Origin: Fredericiella sp038205395
GTDB lineage: Bacteria > Chloroflexota > Anaerolineae > Caldilineales > Caldilineaceae
Reading direction: 5' to 3'
Assembly (NCBI GenBank): GCA_038205395.1
Contig: JBBRBX010000006.1
Span: 15,407-79,406, forward strand
DNA: 64,000 bases
The number at the start of each line of letters is the position of its first letter. Positions within the stretch are counted from its first letter, which is position 1. Below the pieces are notes generated by a model, which was given only the letters and a program-made list of their open reading frames with translations, ran no database searches and was not told the DNA's origin. Shown one piece after another: positions 16,901 through 25,217 of this stretch. The translations under genes were made by a program, and so were the position numbers.

Positions 16901-17195
16901 CGTAGATGCGGGCGTTGGAGACCATCAGGCTTTGCAGCGGGTCGTCCACCAGCCGCGCCACCGCCTCGGCCAGGTTGGCGGCGCTGAAGGCATGGCGCTG
17001 CCCCTTGAAGTCGATGGCGTTGTGCGCGGCCAGCCACGGGGCCAGCACGCCGGTCAGCACCACATGTTTCGCTTTGCCGCCGCGCAGCGCCAGCGCCTCA
17101 TCCGGCGGCAGATAGTGCCAGCCCATGTTGACCAGAAGCTGGAGGGCGGGCAGTTGGGAGCTGATTTCTTCCAGGTACAGGTTGGTGGGGGACAA
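13956..17195 (-). CDS. hsdR: Type I restriction enzyme, motor/nuclease subunit HsdR
   Basis: This 1,079-residue protein has an N-terminal PD-(D/E)XK nuclease (Asp153 in RADIVLFVNG, then ECK at 167-169), a superfamily 2 helicase with Walker A HTTGSGKS near residue 350, a DESH box (VLVDESHRSQYG), YLGYTGTPL and later motor motifs, and a C-terminal helical region. It translocates DNA in the HsdR-M-S complex and cuts unmodified DNA. The start is a TTG at 17195 with GGAGGAG seven or so bases upstream; no suitable ATG precedes the conserved N-terminus. It lies 19 bases after the DUF4256 gene. Confidence 0.95.
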   Translation of the reverse strand: MSPTNLYLEEISSQLPALQLLVNMGWHYLPPDEALALRGGKAKHVVLTGVLAPWLAAHNAIDFKGQRHAFSAANLAEAVARLVDDPLQSLMVSNARIYELLTLGTSLTQSIDGDRKSFSLHYIDWRQPERNVYHVSDEFAVEKTGSHSTRRADIVLFVNGIPLAVVECKRADQEHHGEKAVALGIEQLGVYQREGEIPHLFAPSQLLLALSPNDARYATTGTAKKFWSIWREEEAEGQAGGCERAVHALINRPLAPDVADRLYGGREYERRIRAHFAGLGERLPSAQDRLIYALLRPQRLLELAYQYIVFDGGVKKIARYQQYFAIRATLARVGRRNAQGLRTGGVIWHTTGSGKSLTMVMLAKALTLHPTIANPRVILVTDRVDLDDQLWRTFKACGKAVAQATDGRHLVRLVTGKLNRGETRPDVITTVINKFEQAAAQKVRDTDSDLFVLVDESHRSQYGLLNSRMQRVFPHACYLGYTGTPLTKAEKSTAAKFGSFIHKYPMRQAVADKAVVPLLYEGRVVEQDVDKAQLERWFERTTRHLTPEQKADLKRKLSRSEAVNATEQRIQEIAYNIALHYEQNWRGTGFKAQLATPSKRIGLQYLHYLLEYGIDAALAISPPDSREGSDEDDAPGTGEQASLQTGVQLFWQQMMARYGSEEAYNRELINSFGRAEGIEILIVVDRLLTGFDEPRNTVLYIDKPLKEHTLLQAIARVNRLADNKDFGYIVDYRGVLGELNEAMNLYDALDSYDAEDVAGALTDVAEQIRKLPQLHSELWALFAPVANRNDREAMERFLEPEDRREQFYAALTDYAAALRVALGSVYFFNEVPEAQIERYRADLNFFHALRQAVKLRYAETVDYREYEEKVRKLMDEHIRATGTTVITQLVNIFDVEEFDAELERLGTPAAKADTILNQIKRTVSERLDEDPAFYRKFAELVEETIQAYRQARIDQLEYLRLAEESLAQLRSGQDRSVPAQLYQYRDAPAYFGAVRELLAGYGLDDSAIAALAIEQEAAIEARKIRDWETNLDVQNQMKSSLDTIFYAVEKRSGVQINSDHLDSMIDQVIEVAKARGSGR

Positions 17196-17214
17196 CGCGA
17201 TTCTCCTCCTGAAT

Positions 17215-17778
17215 TCAGACCTTCAGCGCGCCCCGGAACGCCCTGCCGGCATAGTAAGAGGACGCGCCGTTGTGATAGACGAAGACATGGTCGTAGCGAC
17301 GGTCGGCAAAGATGGCGCCGCCGAGTTTGCGGATGGCGGCCGGCGTGTCCACCCAGCTCGACGTTTTCGTATCGAACTCTCCCAGCGTCTGCAGCGTGCG
17401 ATACTCTTCTTCCGTCAAGAGTGCAACACCCATGGCCGCGGCCATATCCACCGCACTGGTTTCCGGTTTATTTTCTTTCCGTTCCGCCAGCGCGGCCCCG
17501 TCATAGCAGAGACTGCGGCGGCCTTGGGGGCTTTCCGCCGCACAGTCATAGAAAAGGTATTCGCCGGTTTTGGCATCGTGGCCGACCACATCCGGTTCGC
17601 CGCCGGTAGTTTCCATTTCCTGCAGCGACCACAGCTTTTCCGGCTGTGCTTCCAGCTTTGCCTGCACGTCCGCCCAGGCCAGCGTTGGGTGGCGCTGCTT
17701 GTTTTTCTCAAAACGGGCTTGCAGCGTCTTGAGCAGTTCCTCCCGCTGTTCCGGCGACAACTCTTTCTTTGTGTCCAT
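17215..17778 (-). CDS. DUF4256-family protein inside the restriction operon
   Basis: The 187-residue product matches what I know of DUF4256 in length and in features such as an N-terminal KKELSPEQREELLKTLQARF helix, then GGEPDVVGHD, YDCAAESPQGRRSLCYDG and a C-terminal HNGASSYYAGRAFRG block. The function is unknown. There are two adjacent ATG codons at 17781 and 17778; the second is preferred because AAGGAG is then four bases away. It lies between hsdS and hsdR, 64 bases after the former and 19 before the latter. That is an unusual place, but no promoter is obvious there and it is likely read with the operon. Confidence 0.75.
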   Translation of the reverse strand: MDTKKELSPEQREELLKTLQARFEKNKQRHPTLAWADVQAKLEAQPEKLWSLQEMETTGGEPDVVGHDAKTGEYLFYDCAAESPQGRRSLCYDGAALAERKENKPETSAVDMAAAMGVALLTEEEYRTLQTLGEFDTKTSSWVDTPAAIRKLGGAIFADRRYDHVFVYHNGASSYYAGRAFRGALKV

Positions 17779-17842
17779 CATTCTCCTTTGTGGTGATTGA
17801 TGTAGTGATCGATAACGTCTGCAAAGTATAGCCCGTTTCGGA

Positions 17843-19048
17843 TCAGCCATCAACCGGCACGCGCACCGCGCCGGTCAGCAGCCGCTGCATGAGGCCCTGC
17901 TTCTGCCGACGCAGGGCGGTAAGCTTTTGCTGGTGGAGGGTGATTTCGTTGTCGCAGAGACGCAACACTCTAACGATCCTGGCCTGCTCATCCTCCCACG
18001 GCAACGTAAAACACTTTTGAGACAGGTGTGCCCAATCGGCGCGTGGCATCTTTGTTCCGGTTGTAGCATTGGCTGCAGCAATAAAGTCATGCGTCTGCAC
18101 AAGATAGTACAAGTAATCGTTTGTGCAGATGTCCTTCTTTCCTGCCAACACCCAAATTTCTGATGAGCAAACACCGTCGAATTGGGGTTGTACATATTTA
18201 CGCAAATATGGACGCAGTTTGCCAAATAACACCTGTCCTTTACTGAATCGATTTTTGATGCTTTGCTGACCCTGCACCGAAATCGTGTCGAGGATTTGGC
18301 CGGTTTCCTGGGAAATATGCTCTAGTTCGATACATGGAAGTTCATCATTTTGTTTTTGCGGGTCAAACTTGGCTGAATTTCTGGTAACAAACTCAACTAC
18401 AGGTAAATAATTCCACTCTTGCCCCACAAATTCCGGAAACCGCACCTCTCCCGTCAGCAGCCGCTGCATCAGCCCTTGCTTGCGCCGCTGCAGCGCGGCG
18501 ATAAGCTGCTCCATCTGGGCAATCGCCGCATCCCATGTGCCGAGGATTTGGGCGATCTTACGCTGCTCAGGGAGGGGTGGAACTGGAATATCAAAAGCAC
18601 CTATTTGCTCAAAATTAAGACCCTGCCTATTGCCACCAGCCTGAAAGGAAACAATTTGCTTTTGTCCTATGTCAGAGTTCAAGACTGAGCAAAGAAAGTA
18701 CGGGTACAGTTGCGGTTTGGTTCGTATGATACATACATGCTGGTTGACGTTGGCTTCGCCAATTCCCTCTGGAAACACACAACTGCGCCCGATGGATGCT
18801 CCTGTAATGTTCAGAAGAACATCGTGAGCTTGCAATTTAGTCTTGGACATAACGTCGTGTTGCCCCTGCGAAATGAAGGCCACGTTTGTTAGGTTCAGAA
18901 CACCTTCTAAAACATTTTGACTTCTAATTAATGGCACTCCGGTATCCAAATAGGATTCGCGGCCACCGCTAGGAGTAACACCACTGCCGATCTTGGTCGT
19001 CAGTTGCTTGAGCTTACATATATGCCATTCAATCGGGAATTGATTCAT
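17843..19048 (-). CDS. hsdS: Type I restriction-modification specificity subunit HsdS
   Basis: This 401-residue protein shows the two-fold HsdS plan: a target-recognition domain, a conserved helix with PLPEQRKIAQIL and LQRRKQGLMQRLLTGE, then a second recognition domain and a second conserved helix ending LRRQKQGLMQRLLTG. The two helices are near-identical repeats, as expected for the spacer that sets the gap in a bipartite site. The recognition domains are visibly more AT-rich than neighbouring genes, a usual sign of exchange of specificity modules. Its start overlaps the end of hsdM by 20 bases. The recognised sequence cannot be read from the protein. Confidence 0.93.
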   Translation of the reverse strand: MNQFPIEWHICKLKQLTTKIGSGVTPSGGRESYLDTGVPLIRSQNVLEGVLNLTNVAFISQGQHDVMSKTKLQAHDVLLNITGASIGRSCVFPEGIGEANVNQHVCIIRTKPQLYPYFLCSVLNSDIGQKQIVSFQAGGNRQGLNFEQIGAFDIPVPPLPEQRKIAQILGTWDAAIAQMEQLIAALQRRKQGLMQRLLTGEVRFPEFVGQEWNYLPVVEFVTRNSAKFDPQKQNDELPCIELEHISQETGQILDTISVQGQQSIKNRFSKGQVLFGKLRPYLRKYVQPQFDGVCSSEIWVLAGKKDICTNDYLYYLVQTHDFIAAANATTGTKMPRADWAHLSQKCFTLPWEDEQARIVRVLRLCDNEITLHQQKLTALRRQKQGLMQRLLTGAVRVPVDG

Positions 19049-20558
19049 CTAGCCTCAACTCCGTTAGGTAGAGGTCGATCTTGGCTTCGGTATCGACCAA
19101 CTCCGACCGCAACCGCCGAATTTCCCGGTTTGTAGTAGTCAAGTCAATAGCATCATCTGCCTGAAACGTATCCACATATCGTGGAATGTTTAGGTTGAAG
19201 TCGTTAGCTACAAGTTCTGCACCTGTCGCTATATAGCAGTACATCTCCACCGACTGGCGCTCTTTGTACGTCGCCACTATCTTCGCCCGATCCTGCGCCC
19301 GCAGCCAATTCTGATTCGTCCCCGCCTCAAACTCCCGACTGGCGTCAATAAAAACCACGTTATCATCGGGCCGGTTGCGTTTAAAAATCAAGATCGCCGC
19401 CGAAATACTTGTGCCGTAAAACAGGTTGGGCGGCAAACCGATCACGGCGTCCAGCAGATTCTCCTCGATCAGCCGCTGGCGGATACGCCCCTCGCCGCCG
19501 CTGCGAAAGAGGACGCCGTGCGGCACGATTACGCCCACCCGCCCGTTATGCGACGGGTCCACATAGGTGGTCTCGATCATGTGGCTGATAAAGGCGTAGT
19601 CCCCCTTGCTGGCCGGGGGCACGCCGCGCTGGAAACGGCCAAACGGATCAGCCGCCGCACCCTCCGCCCCCCACTTGTCAAGCGAAAAAGGCGGGTTCGC
19701 CATCACCACGTTGAAGCGCATCAGCGTCTGGCTGTCGGTCAGCAGCCGCGGGTCGCGCAGCGTGTCCGCCCACTTGACGTTGTCCACGGTGATGTTGATG
19801 TTGTGCAGAAACATGTTCATCATGCACAGCGCCCATGTCGCCCCGTTGGCTTCCTGCAGGTAGAGGGCGTAGTCGGGGGAGCCGATGCGCTTGACGCACT
19901 TGATCGCCAGCGAGCCGGAGCCGGCCGCCGGGTCGCAAAGCCGCTCGCCCGCCTGCGGCGCCAGCAGTTCGGCCAGCAATTGCGAAACCCCGGCCGGCGT
20001 GTAGAATTCGCCCGCCTTCTTGCCCGCATCGCTGGCAAAGTGCTCGATTAGATACTCGTAGGCGTCGCCGATGATGTCGAGGTCGCCCACGCGCGCGGGG
20101 CGCAGGTCGAGCCGGGGGTCGGAAAAGTCCTGCAGCAGCAGCTTGAGCCGCTCATTGCGCTGCTTGGTGCGCCCCAGCGCCGCCTCGCTGTTGAAGTCGA
20201 TGTTGCGAAAGACGCCTTCCAGCTTCTCCTTGTTGGCCTCTTCGATCGCTTCCAGCGCCACGTTGATCAACTCGCCCAGGTTGCCGGCGTTGCGCTGGCT
20301 ATACAGCGCATAGAAGTCCGCCCCCAGCGGCAGCACAAAGCGTTCGTACTGCAGCTGCCGCCGGATGCGCCGCTCGTCGTCGCCATGTTCTGCGCGCAGC
20401 GTCTCAAAACGCTCCCGCCACACATCGCTGATGTATTTGAGAAACAGCATCACCAGGATGTAGTTCTTGTATTCGGAGGGGTCGATTGTGCCGCGAAAGG
20501 TGTCGCAGGCCTTCCAGAGGATGGCGTTGATTTCCGCCGGGTCAATTTTGTCGGTCAC
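19029..20558 (-). CDS. hsdM: Type I DNA methyltransferase subunit HsdM
   Basis: The 509-residue product has the N6-adenine methylase motifs DPAAGSGSL (AdoMet binding) and NPPF (catalytic), plus the HsdM N-terminal block INAILWKACDTFRG. The start is placed at a GTG (20558), giving the standard family start TDKIDPAEIN; the frame reaches back to 20636 but the extra residues do not look like HsdM. It is the first gene of the operon. The upstream 190 bases contain a TAAAAT-like -10 on the minus strand (20655-20660) with a weak -35 and a copy of a dispersed repeat. Confidence 0.94.
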   Translation of the reverse strand: MTDKIDPAEINAILWKACDTFRGTIDPSEYKNYILVMLFLKYISDVWRERFETLRAEHGDDERRIRRQLQYERFVLPLGADFYALYSQRNAGNLGELINVALEAIEEANKEKLEGVFRNIDFNSEAALGRTKQRNERLKLLLQDFSDPRLDLRPARVGDLDIIGDAYEYLIEHFASDAGKKAGEFYTPAGVSQLLAELLAPQAGERLCDPAAGSGSLAIKCVKRIGSPDYALYLQEANGATWALCMMNMFLHNINITVDNVKWADTLRDPRLLTDSQTLMRFNVVMANPPFSLDKWGAEGAAADPFGRFQRGVPPASKGDYAFISHMIETTYVDPSHNGRVGVIVPHGVLFRSGGEGRIRQRLIEENLLDAVIGLPPNLFYGTSISAAILIFKRNRPDDNVVFIDASREFEAGTNQNWLRAQDRAKIVATYKERQSVEMYCYIATGAELVANDFNLNIPRYVDTFQADDAIDLTTTNREIRRLRSELVDTEAKIDLYLTELRLDESIPD

Positions 20559-20714
20559 GGGTCCGTCTTTCCAGTAAGGGGCGTCGCTTGCCGTTTCATT
20601 GCGCAGTTTGGTCGGCGCCGCTTGCTGCCTGCGCACCCGGCGCGCTCGCCTGTTATTTTAGCATACGCAGCGACCGTTGCAGCTTATAGGGAAGGATAGT
20701 CGGGCGAAATCGTG

Positions 20715-20736
20715 TCACGCTGCAAGCGTGACCTAC
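20715..20736. repeat. Second copy of the dispersed GTAGGTCA repeat arm
   Basis: This 22-base stretch matches the arm at 10082-10103 at all but one position. It contains a small hairpin of its own, TCACGCT / AGCGTGA with a three-base loop, followed by CCTAC. It lies just past the DUF2442 gene, upstream of hsdM. Confidence 0.7.
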
Positions 20737-20748
20737 GGCGCCGGCAGA

Positions 20749-21054
20749 TCAGGGGGTGAATTGGCCGCCTTGCAGGAAGGTGGCGACGAGCAGGTCTTCA
20801 TTGATGGGGCCGTCGTCGGGGTCCCAGTAAAGGAGCAGGCCGTCCCAACCGATGCGCACGGCGGCCAGGTCGGCAGGGGCAGCAGCGGCCAGGCTGGGTA
20901 TCCAGGCGAGGGGCACGGCGAGGGTGCGGCCATCCTGCAGGTGGATGTGCATTTGATTGGCATCGAAGGTGACGGCGGCGGCACGCGCTTCGGTAGGGGT
21001 GGTGTAGGCGCTCTGCGGGTAGCGGACTGGATAGGTTTTGGGTTCACTGAGCAT
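20749..21054 (-). CDS. DUF2442-family protein
   Basis: The 101-residue product has the DUF2442 pattern: FDANQMHIHLQDGRTLAVPLAWIPSL in the middle and RIGWDGLLLYWDPDD toward the end. Function is unknown. DUF2442 genes commonly sit directly after a DUF4160 gene, as here, with an 11-base overlap of stop and start. Such tight small-gene pairs resemble toxin-antitoxin organisation, but no toxin activity is known to me for them. It ends close to a dispersed repeat. Confidence 0.75.
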   Translation of the reverse strand: MLSEPKTYPVRYPQSAYTTPTEARAAAVTFDANQMHIHLQDGRTLAVPLAWIPSLAAAAPADLAAVRIGWDGLLLYWDPDDGPINEDLLVATFLQGGQFTP

Positions 21055-21292
21055 GGCGTTGCCACTCCTCTAGAAATAGATCGCTGTGTGCTGCAACGAT
21101 GCGCACGATACGGCTGATCTCGTGGGCTGCAAAGCGGCCGGGCCGGGCGACGCGCAGGGGCTGGAGCCACAGTTTGGCATCATCACTGCACCGGCTTTTG
21201 CCCTCGCCGACATGGACATGGGGCGGTTCATGCAGGTCGGCGAGGACGAAGTAGAAGGTGTAGCCTTGTTCACGATGGATGACGGGACTCAC
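21044..21292 (-). CDS. DUF4160-family protein
   Basis: The 82-residue product begins VSPVIHREQGYTFYFVLADL and continues HEPPHVHVGEGKS, the DUF4160 hallmark with its conserved His residues. It ends with a helix LFLEEWQRHAQ. The GTG at 21292 is selected since AGGAG lies about seven bases upstream and the family starts exactly here; the frame extends upstream to 21451 only through a repeat-rich region. It is translationally coupled to the DUF2442 gene. Function is unknown. Confidence 0.75.
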   Translation of the reverse strand: MSPVIHREQGYTFYFVLADLHEPPHVHVGEGKSRCSDDAKLWLQPLRVARPGRFAAHEISRIVRIVAAHSDLFLEEWQRHAQ

Positions 21293-21410
21293 GTGTGTTC
21301 TCCTGGGGCTATTATAGCGAGATGTGGAGATGGCGCAACAGCCTACCGCCACCGATTCATGGATGTTCACAATTGAATCCGCCCATTGGCGCTGTCCGTG
21401 TACGGCGACC

Positions 21411-21541
21411 GCCACCGATTCAAATCGGTGGCTATCCCAAACGAAACCCACCGAGGTGGGTTGCTGCTCGGCGAAACGTCTCCTGTGGCAACCGGTTTTA
21501 ACCGGTTGCGCACCCGATAGCCGGTGAATTGATTCACCGGC
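21411..21541. repeat. Array of four consecutive short hairpins, each with a two-base loop
   Basis: Four perfect hairpins follow each other: 21411-21432 (GCCACCGATT / AATCGGTGGC), 21445-21462 (AACCCACC / GGTGGGTT), 21488-21509 (GCAACCGGTT / AACCGGTTGC) and 21520-21541 (GCCGGTGAAT / ATTCACCGGC). All have a two-base loop and arms of 8-10 bases, but different sequences. Degenerate pieces (CACCGATTCA, GAATCGGTGG, CATCGGTGGC, CAACCGGT) lie on both sides between 21345 and 21675. It fills the 457-base gap between the DUF4160 gene and the SNF2 promoter, with no gene in it. Confidence 0.8.
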
Positions 21542-21712
21542 GGTCGCGCGTGCCGCACGCCCCCATCGCGCCGCTCATCGCTCGTCTGCGCCGCACGTGG
21601 GCGTGCGGACTGGACAGGCAACCGGTGCGCAATCCGTGCAATCGGCGCCCGAATCGGTGGACAGGCATCGGTGGCATCCTCACGAATTGAGTGTGGCTTT
21701 TCGCCCAAAAAT

Positions 21713-21742
21713 TTGTTGTGGAAGCTCGTTGCGCGGTATAAT
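21713..21742 (+). promoter_or_regulatory. Promoter of the SNF2 helicase gene, probably giving a leaderless mRNA
   Basis: TTGTTG (21713-21718) and a perfect TATAAT (21737-21742) are separated by 18 bases. The best start codon, ATG at 21750, lies seven bases after the -10 box, where transcription itself should begin. No ribosome binding site precedes it. Confidence 0.65.
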
Positions 21743-21749
21743 ACTCTTT

Positions 21750-24700
21750 ATGCCTTTTACCTTGCACGCGGCATGGCATCGCACAGACGAGCCATTTGCA
21801 GACGGAAAGTTCGTGTTTTGGGCGGAAACGCTCGATTTTCAGCCGATTGTCCGGCCTGATGCTTTCTTTGCCGCCGGCAGTGCCCGCCAGCGCCAACCCA
21901 AGCCGCCCTCCCATCCCGGCCAACTGCCCATCCACCAATTGCGCAGCCTGATCAGCGAAGAGGTCACGCGCCTGGCGGTGCAGGAGATGCAGCCCGCCAC
22001 CACGACCGTCTGGCTGCCCAGCCGCGACGGCAACCCCGTCGCCCGCCGCAGCATGGTGCAGAGCGCCGGCCGCCCCGCCGACGCCCCCCCCGTTGCGCCG
22101 CTCGCGTTGATCTGCTGGCAGGTGACGGGGCTGACGCTGGAGCCGCTGGCCGCCCTGCTCTTTCTCAGCCGGCTGCGCCGCCAGAGCAGCCGCAGCGCCG
22201 CTGCCGTGCGCACGGAACGGCTGCGCATGGGCAACGACCTCCTGTACTGGAGCAACGCCGCCAAGTTTGCGCTGGAAATTCTCATCGGCCAGCACTATGT
22301 GCCTGCGCTGCGTATCAACGGCGCCTCGACCCTTTACGCGCTCTGGCAGCCTGCCCTGCTGGATGACCGCATAAAGCGCCGCTTTGGCGACCTCGTGGAG
22401 ACCATGCCCGCCGTCTGCCGCGCCTATGCCATCGACAAAACCAGCGACGCCCCGACGCCGGCGGCGCTCACCGAACACTTTGTCGCCACCGTGGTGGATA
22501 CGGCTGTGCGCGCCTGGAGCGGCATCGAAACCGGCAGTGCCAACGGGGCGAATGGGGTCAACGGCGTCAACGGGAGCAGCGGCCTGCATGGCGTAAATGG
22601 CCGCAGCGAGGCCCGCCAGGATGCGCGCCGTCCTGCGGCGGCGGGCGAGGCGACGCCTGCCCTGCAGTGGGTGCGCCAACTGCGCGCGGACGCGCGCACG
22701 CTGGTGCTGCCGCCACAGCCTGCCCACAAGCTGGCGCAGGAGTGGCAGGCCTGGATCGAGCAGCTTTATGTCACCAGCGACGCCAATTTCCGCATCGCCT
22801 TTGAACTGGTGGAGCCGGAGGCGGCGGCGCAGTCGGCAGGCTATCTGGGCGCAGGCGCTGCGTCCGCCGATGAGCTTGCCTCCGAACGCAGCGCCTGGAG
22901 CCTGCGCTTTGCGCTGCAGGCGCGCGACGACCCGCGCCTGCTGATCCCCGCCGCCCAGATCTGGGACGCCTACAACGATGTGCTGCGCTATGGCGGGCGG
23001 CGCGTGGATCGCCCGCAGGAGCGGCTGCTGGCCGGACTGGGTGCAGCCAGCCGTCTCTTCCCGCCGGTGGAGCGCAGCCTGCGCAGCCCGCGCCCGGAAA
23101 TGGCGCTGCTGACGGCGGCGGAAGCGCACCACTTTTTGTGCGAGATCGCCCCGCTGCTGGAGAGCAACGGCTTTGGTGTGCTGCTGCCCGAATGGTGGAA
23201 CGCGCGCCAGCGCACAGCGCTCGGCATGCGGCTGCGGCTGTTTGCCGAGCAGGATGCGCTGTGGGACGCCGATGATGACGGCTACGCCGATCTTCCCGCC
23301 GGCCCTCGCCGCGGCAGGCGCAGCCAGGTGCGCTATGCTTGGGAGCTGACCCTCGGCGCACAGCGCATCAGCCAGGAGGAATTTGAACAACTGGCGGCGC
23401 GCAATACGCCGCTGCTCAAGCTGCGCGGTCAGTGGATCCAGCTTGACCCCGAACAGGTGGCGGCGGCCAAGCGCTTCCTGGCGGAGCGCAAAGCCACCGG
23501 CGACATGTCCTTTTTGCAGTCGATCCGCATGGCACAGGCCTATCTGGAACAGACGGGCGACGCCCACAGTTCAGCCGTAGTGCTGGACAACTGGGACGCA
23601 CCGGGCAAGAATGGGCAAACCAGCGCCGCGCCGGCCCAGATCGGCCAACCGAGCGGCGAGCAGGGCGCGGATGCGCTGCGGCTGGAGGCGGTGGATGTGG
23701 ACGGCTGGCTGCGCAGTGTGCTCGAGCAGCTGCGCACGCAGAAGCTGCTGGCGGAATTGCCGGAGCCGGCAGGCTTTGTCGGCGAACTGCGCCCCTACCA
23801 GCGCCGCGGGCTGGGCTGGCTTGTCTATCTGCGCCGCCTGGGATTGGGCGCCTGCCTGGCCGATGACATGGGGCTGGGCAAGACCGTGCAGGCCATCGCC
23901 ATGCTGCTGCACGAGCGCGCCGAAAGTGAGCAGGAACGGCGTCCGACGCTGCTGATCTGCCCCACCAGCGTGGTAGCCAACTGGCGGCGCGAAGTGGAGC
24001 GCTTTGGCCCCCGTCTGCGCACCCTCGTACATCACGGGGGCAGCCGGCTGGAAGGCGATGCCTTTTTGCAGGCGCTGCCCGGCCACGATATCGTCATCAC
24101 CAGCTACGGCACTGCGCGGCGCGATGCCGAAGTGCTGCAGCGTGTGGAGTGGAGCAACCTGATTCTGGATGAGGCGCAGAATATCAAGAACCCCAGCGCC
24201 AAGCAGTCGCAGGCGGTACGCCGCTTCCGCGCCCGCAACCGCGTGGCGCTGACCGGTACACCGGTGGAAAACCATCTGACGGAGCTGTGGAGCGTGATGG
24301 AGTTTTTGAACCCGAGCTATCTGGGCGGCCACGAACAGTTCCGCCAGCAGTTTACGGTGCCCATCGAGCGCTACAACGATGACGAGCAGGCAGCGGAGCT
24401 GCGCCGGCTGGTGCAGCCCTTTTTGCTGCGCCGGCTCAAGTCCGACCCCACGATTATTTCCGACCTGCCGGAAAAGAACGAGATGGTGGTCTACTGTTCG
24501 CTGACCCAGGAACAGGCGCAGTTGTACGAGACCACCGTGCAGGAGGCGCTGGCCAGGCTCGACCGCGCCGACGGCATCCAGCGCCGCGGGCTGGTGCTGA
24601 GCCTGCTGACCAAGCTCAAGCAGATCTGCAACCACCCGGCCCACTTTCTCAAGGAGCCGGGGCCGCTCCCGCACCGCAGCGGCAAGCTGGAGCGGCTGAC

Positions 24701-25217
24701 GGAGATGCTGGAGGAGGCGCTTTCGGTAGGCGACCACGCGCTTATCTTTACGCAGTTTGTCGAGATGGGCCATCTGCTCCAGCGCCATCTGCGCGATTGT
24801 CTGAACACCGAAGTGCTGTTTCTGCACGGCGGCACCTCGGCCGCGCAGCGCGACCAGATGGTGCAGGCCTTCCAGAGCGATGACGGGCCGCCGATCTTTG
24901 TGCTCAGCCTGCGCGCAGGCGGCTCCGGCCTCAACCTGACGCGCGCCAACCATGTCTTTCATTTTGACCGTTGGTGGAATCCGGCGGTGGAAAATCAGGC
25001 CACGGACCGCGCCTTTCGCATCGGCCAGCGGCGCAATGTGCAGGTGCACAAGTTTGTCGTCGCCGGCAGCCTGGAAGAGCGCATCAACGCCATCATCGAA
25101 AGCAAGCAGGCGCTGGCCGAGTCGATTGTGGGCAGCGGCGAGAATTGGCTGACCGAACTGGGCACGGAAGAGCTGCGCGACCTGCTGACGCTGCGCAGGG
25201 AGATGCTGGATGAGTAA
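21750..25217 (+). CDS. SNF2-family DEAD/DEAH-box helicase
   Basis: This 1,155-residue protein has the SNF2 ATPase in its C-terminal half: LADDMGLGKTVQAIAML, LDEAQNIKNP, LTGTPVENHLTELWS, and the helicase C block SLRAGGSGLNLTRANHV then RIGQ. The N-terminal half is the extension found in bacterial SNF2 proteins that pair with SWIM proteins, starting LHAAWHRTDE...KFVFWAE. A flexible insert of NG and NGVNG repeats occurs at about residues 260-285. ATG 21750 fits the family start and the promoter position. Such proteins remodel protein-DNA complexes; the bacterial role is not firmly known. The next gene overlaps it by eight bases. Confidence 0.92.
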   Translation: MPFTLHAAWHRTDEPFADGKFVFWAETLDFQPIVRPDAFFAAGSARQRQPKPPSHPGQLPIHQLRSLISEEVTRLAVQEMQPATTTVWLPSRDGNPVARRSMVQSAGRPADAPPVAPLALICWQVTGLTLEPLAALLFLSRLRRQSSRSAAAVRTERLRMGNDLLYWSNAAKFALEILIGQHYVPALRINGASTLYALWQPALLDDRIKRRFGDLVETMPAVCRAYAIDKTSDAPTPAALTEHFVATVVDTAVRAWSGIETGSANGANGVNGVNGSSGLHGVNGRSEARQDARRPAAAGEATPALQWVRQLRADARTLVLPPQPAHKLAQEWQAWIEQLYVTSDANFRIAFELVEPEAAAQSAGYLGAGAASADELASERSAWSLRFALQARDDPRLLIPAAQIWDAYNDVLRYGGRRVDRPQERLLAGLGAASRLFPPVERSLRSPRPEMALLTAAEAHHFLCEIAPLLESNGFGVLLPEWWNARQRTALGMRLRLFAEQDALWDADDDGYADLPAGPRRGRRSQVRYAWELTLGAQRISQEEFEQLAARNTPLLKLRGQWIQLDPEQVAAAKRFLAERKATGDMSFLQSIRMAQAYLEQTGDAHSSAVVLDNWDAPGKNGQTSAAPAQIGQPSGEQGADALRLEAVDVDGWLRSVLEQLRTQKLLAELPEPAGFVGELRPYQRRGLGWLVYLRRLGLGACLADDMGLGKTVQAIAMLLHERAESEQERRPTLLICPTSVVANWRREVERFGPRLRTLVHHGGSRLEGDAFLQALPGHDIVITSYGTARRDAEVLQRVEWSNLILDEAQNIKNPSAKQSQAVRRFRARNRVALTGTPVENHLTELWSVMEFLNPSYLGGHEQFRQQFTVPIERYNDDEQAAELRRLVQPFLLRRLKSDPTIISDLPEKNEMVVYCSLTQEQAQLYETTVQEALARLDRADGIQRRGLVLSLLTKLKQICNHPAHFLKEPGPLPHRSGKLERLTEMLEEALSVGDHALIFTQFVEMGHLLQRHLRDCLNTEVLFLHGGTSAAQRDQMVQAFQSDDGPPIFVLSLRAGGSGLNLTRANHVFHFDRWWNPAVENQATDRAFRIGQRRNVQVHKFVVAGSLEERINAIIESKQALAESIVGSGENWLTELGTEELRDLLTLRREMLDE

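Noticed and set aside
21411..21541. CRISPR array
   Set aside because: The hairpins have different sequences and irregular spacing; there is no constant repeat, no unique spacer set and no cas gene in the window.
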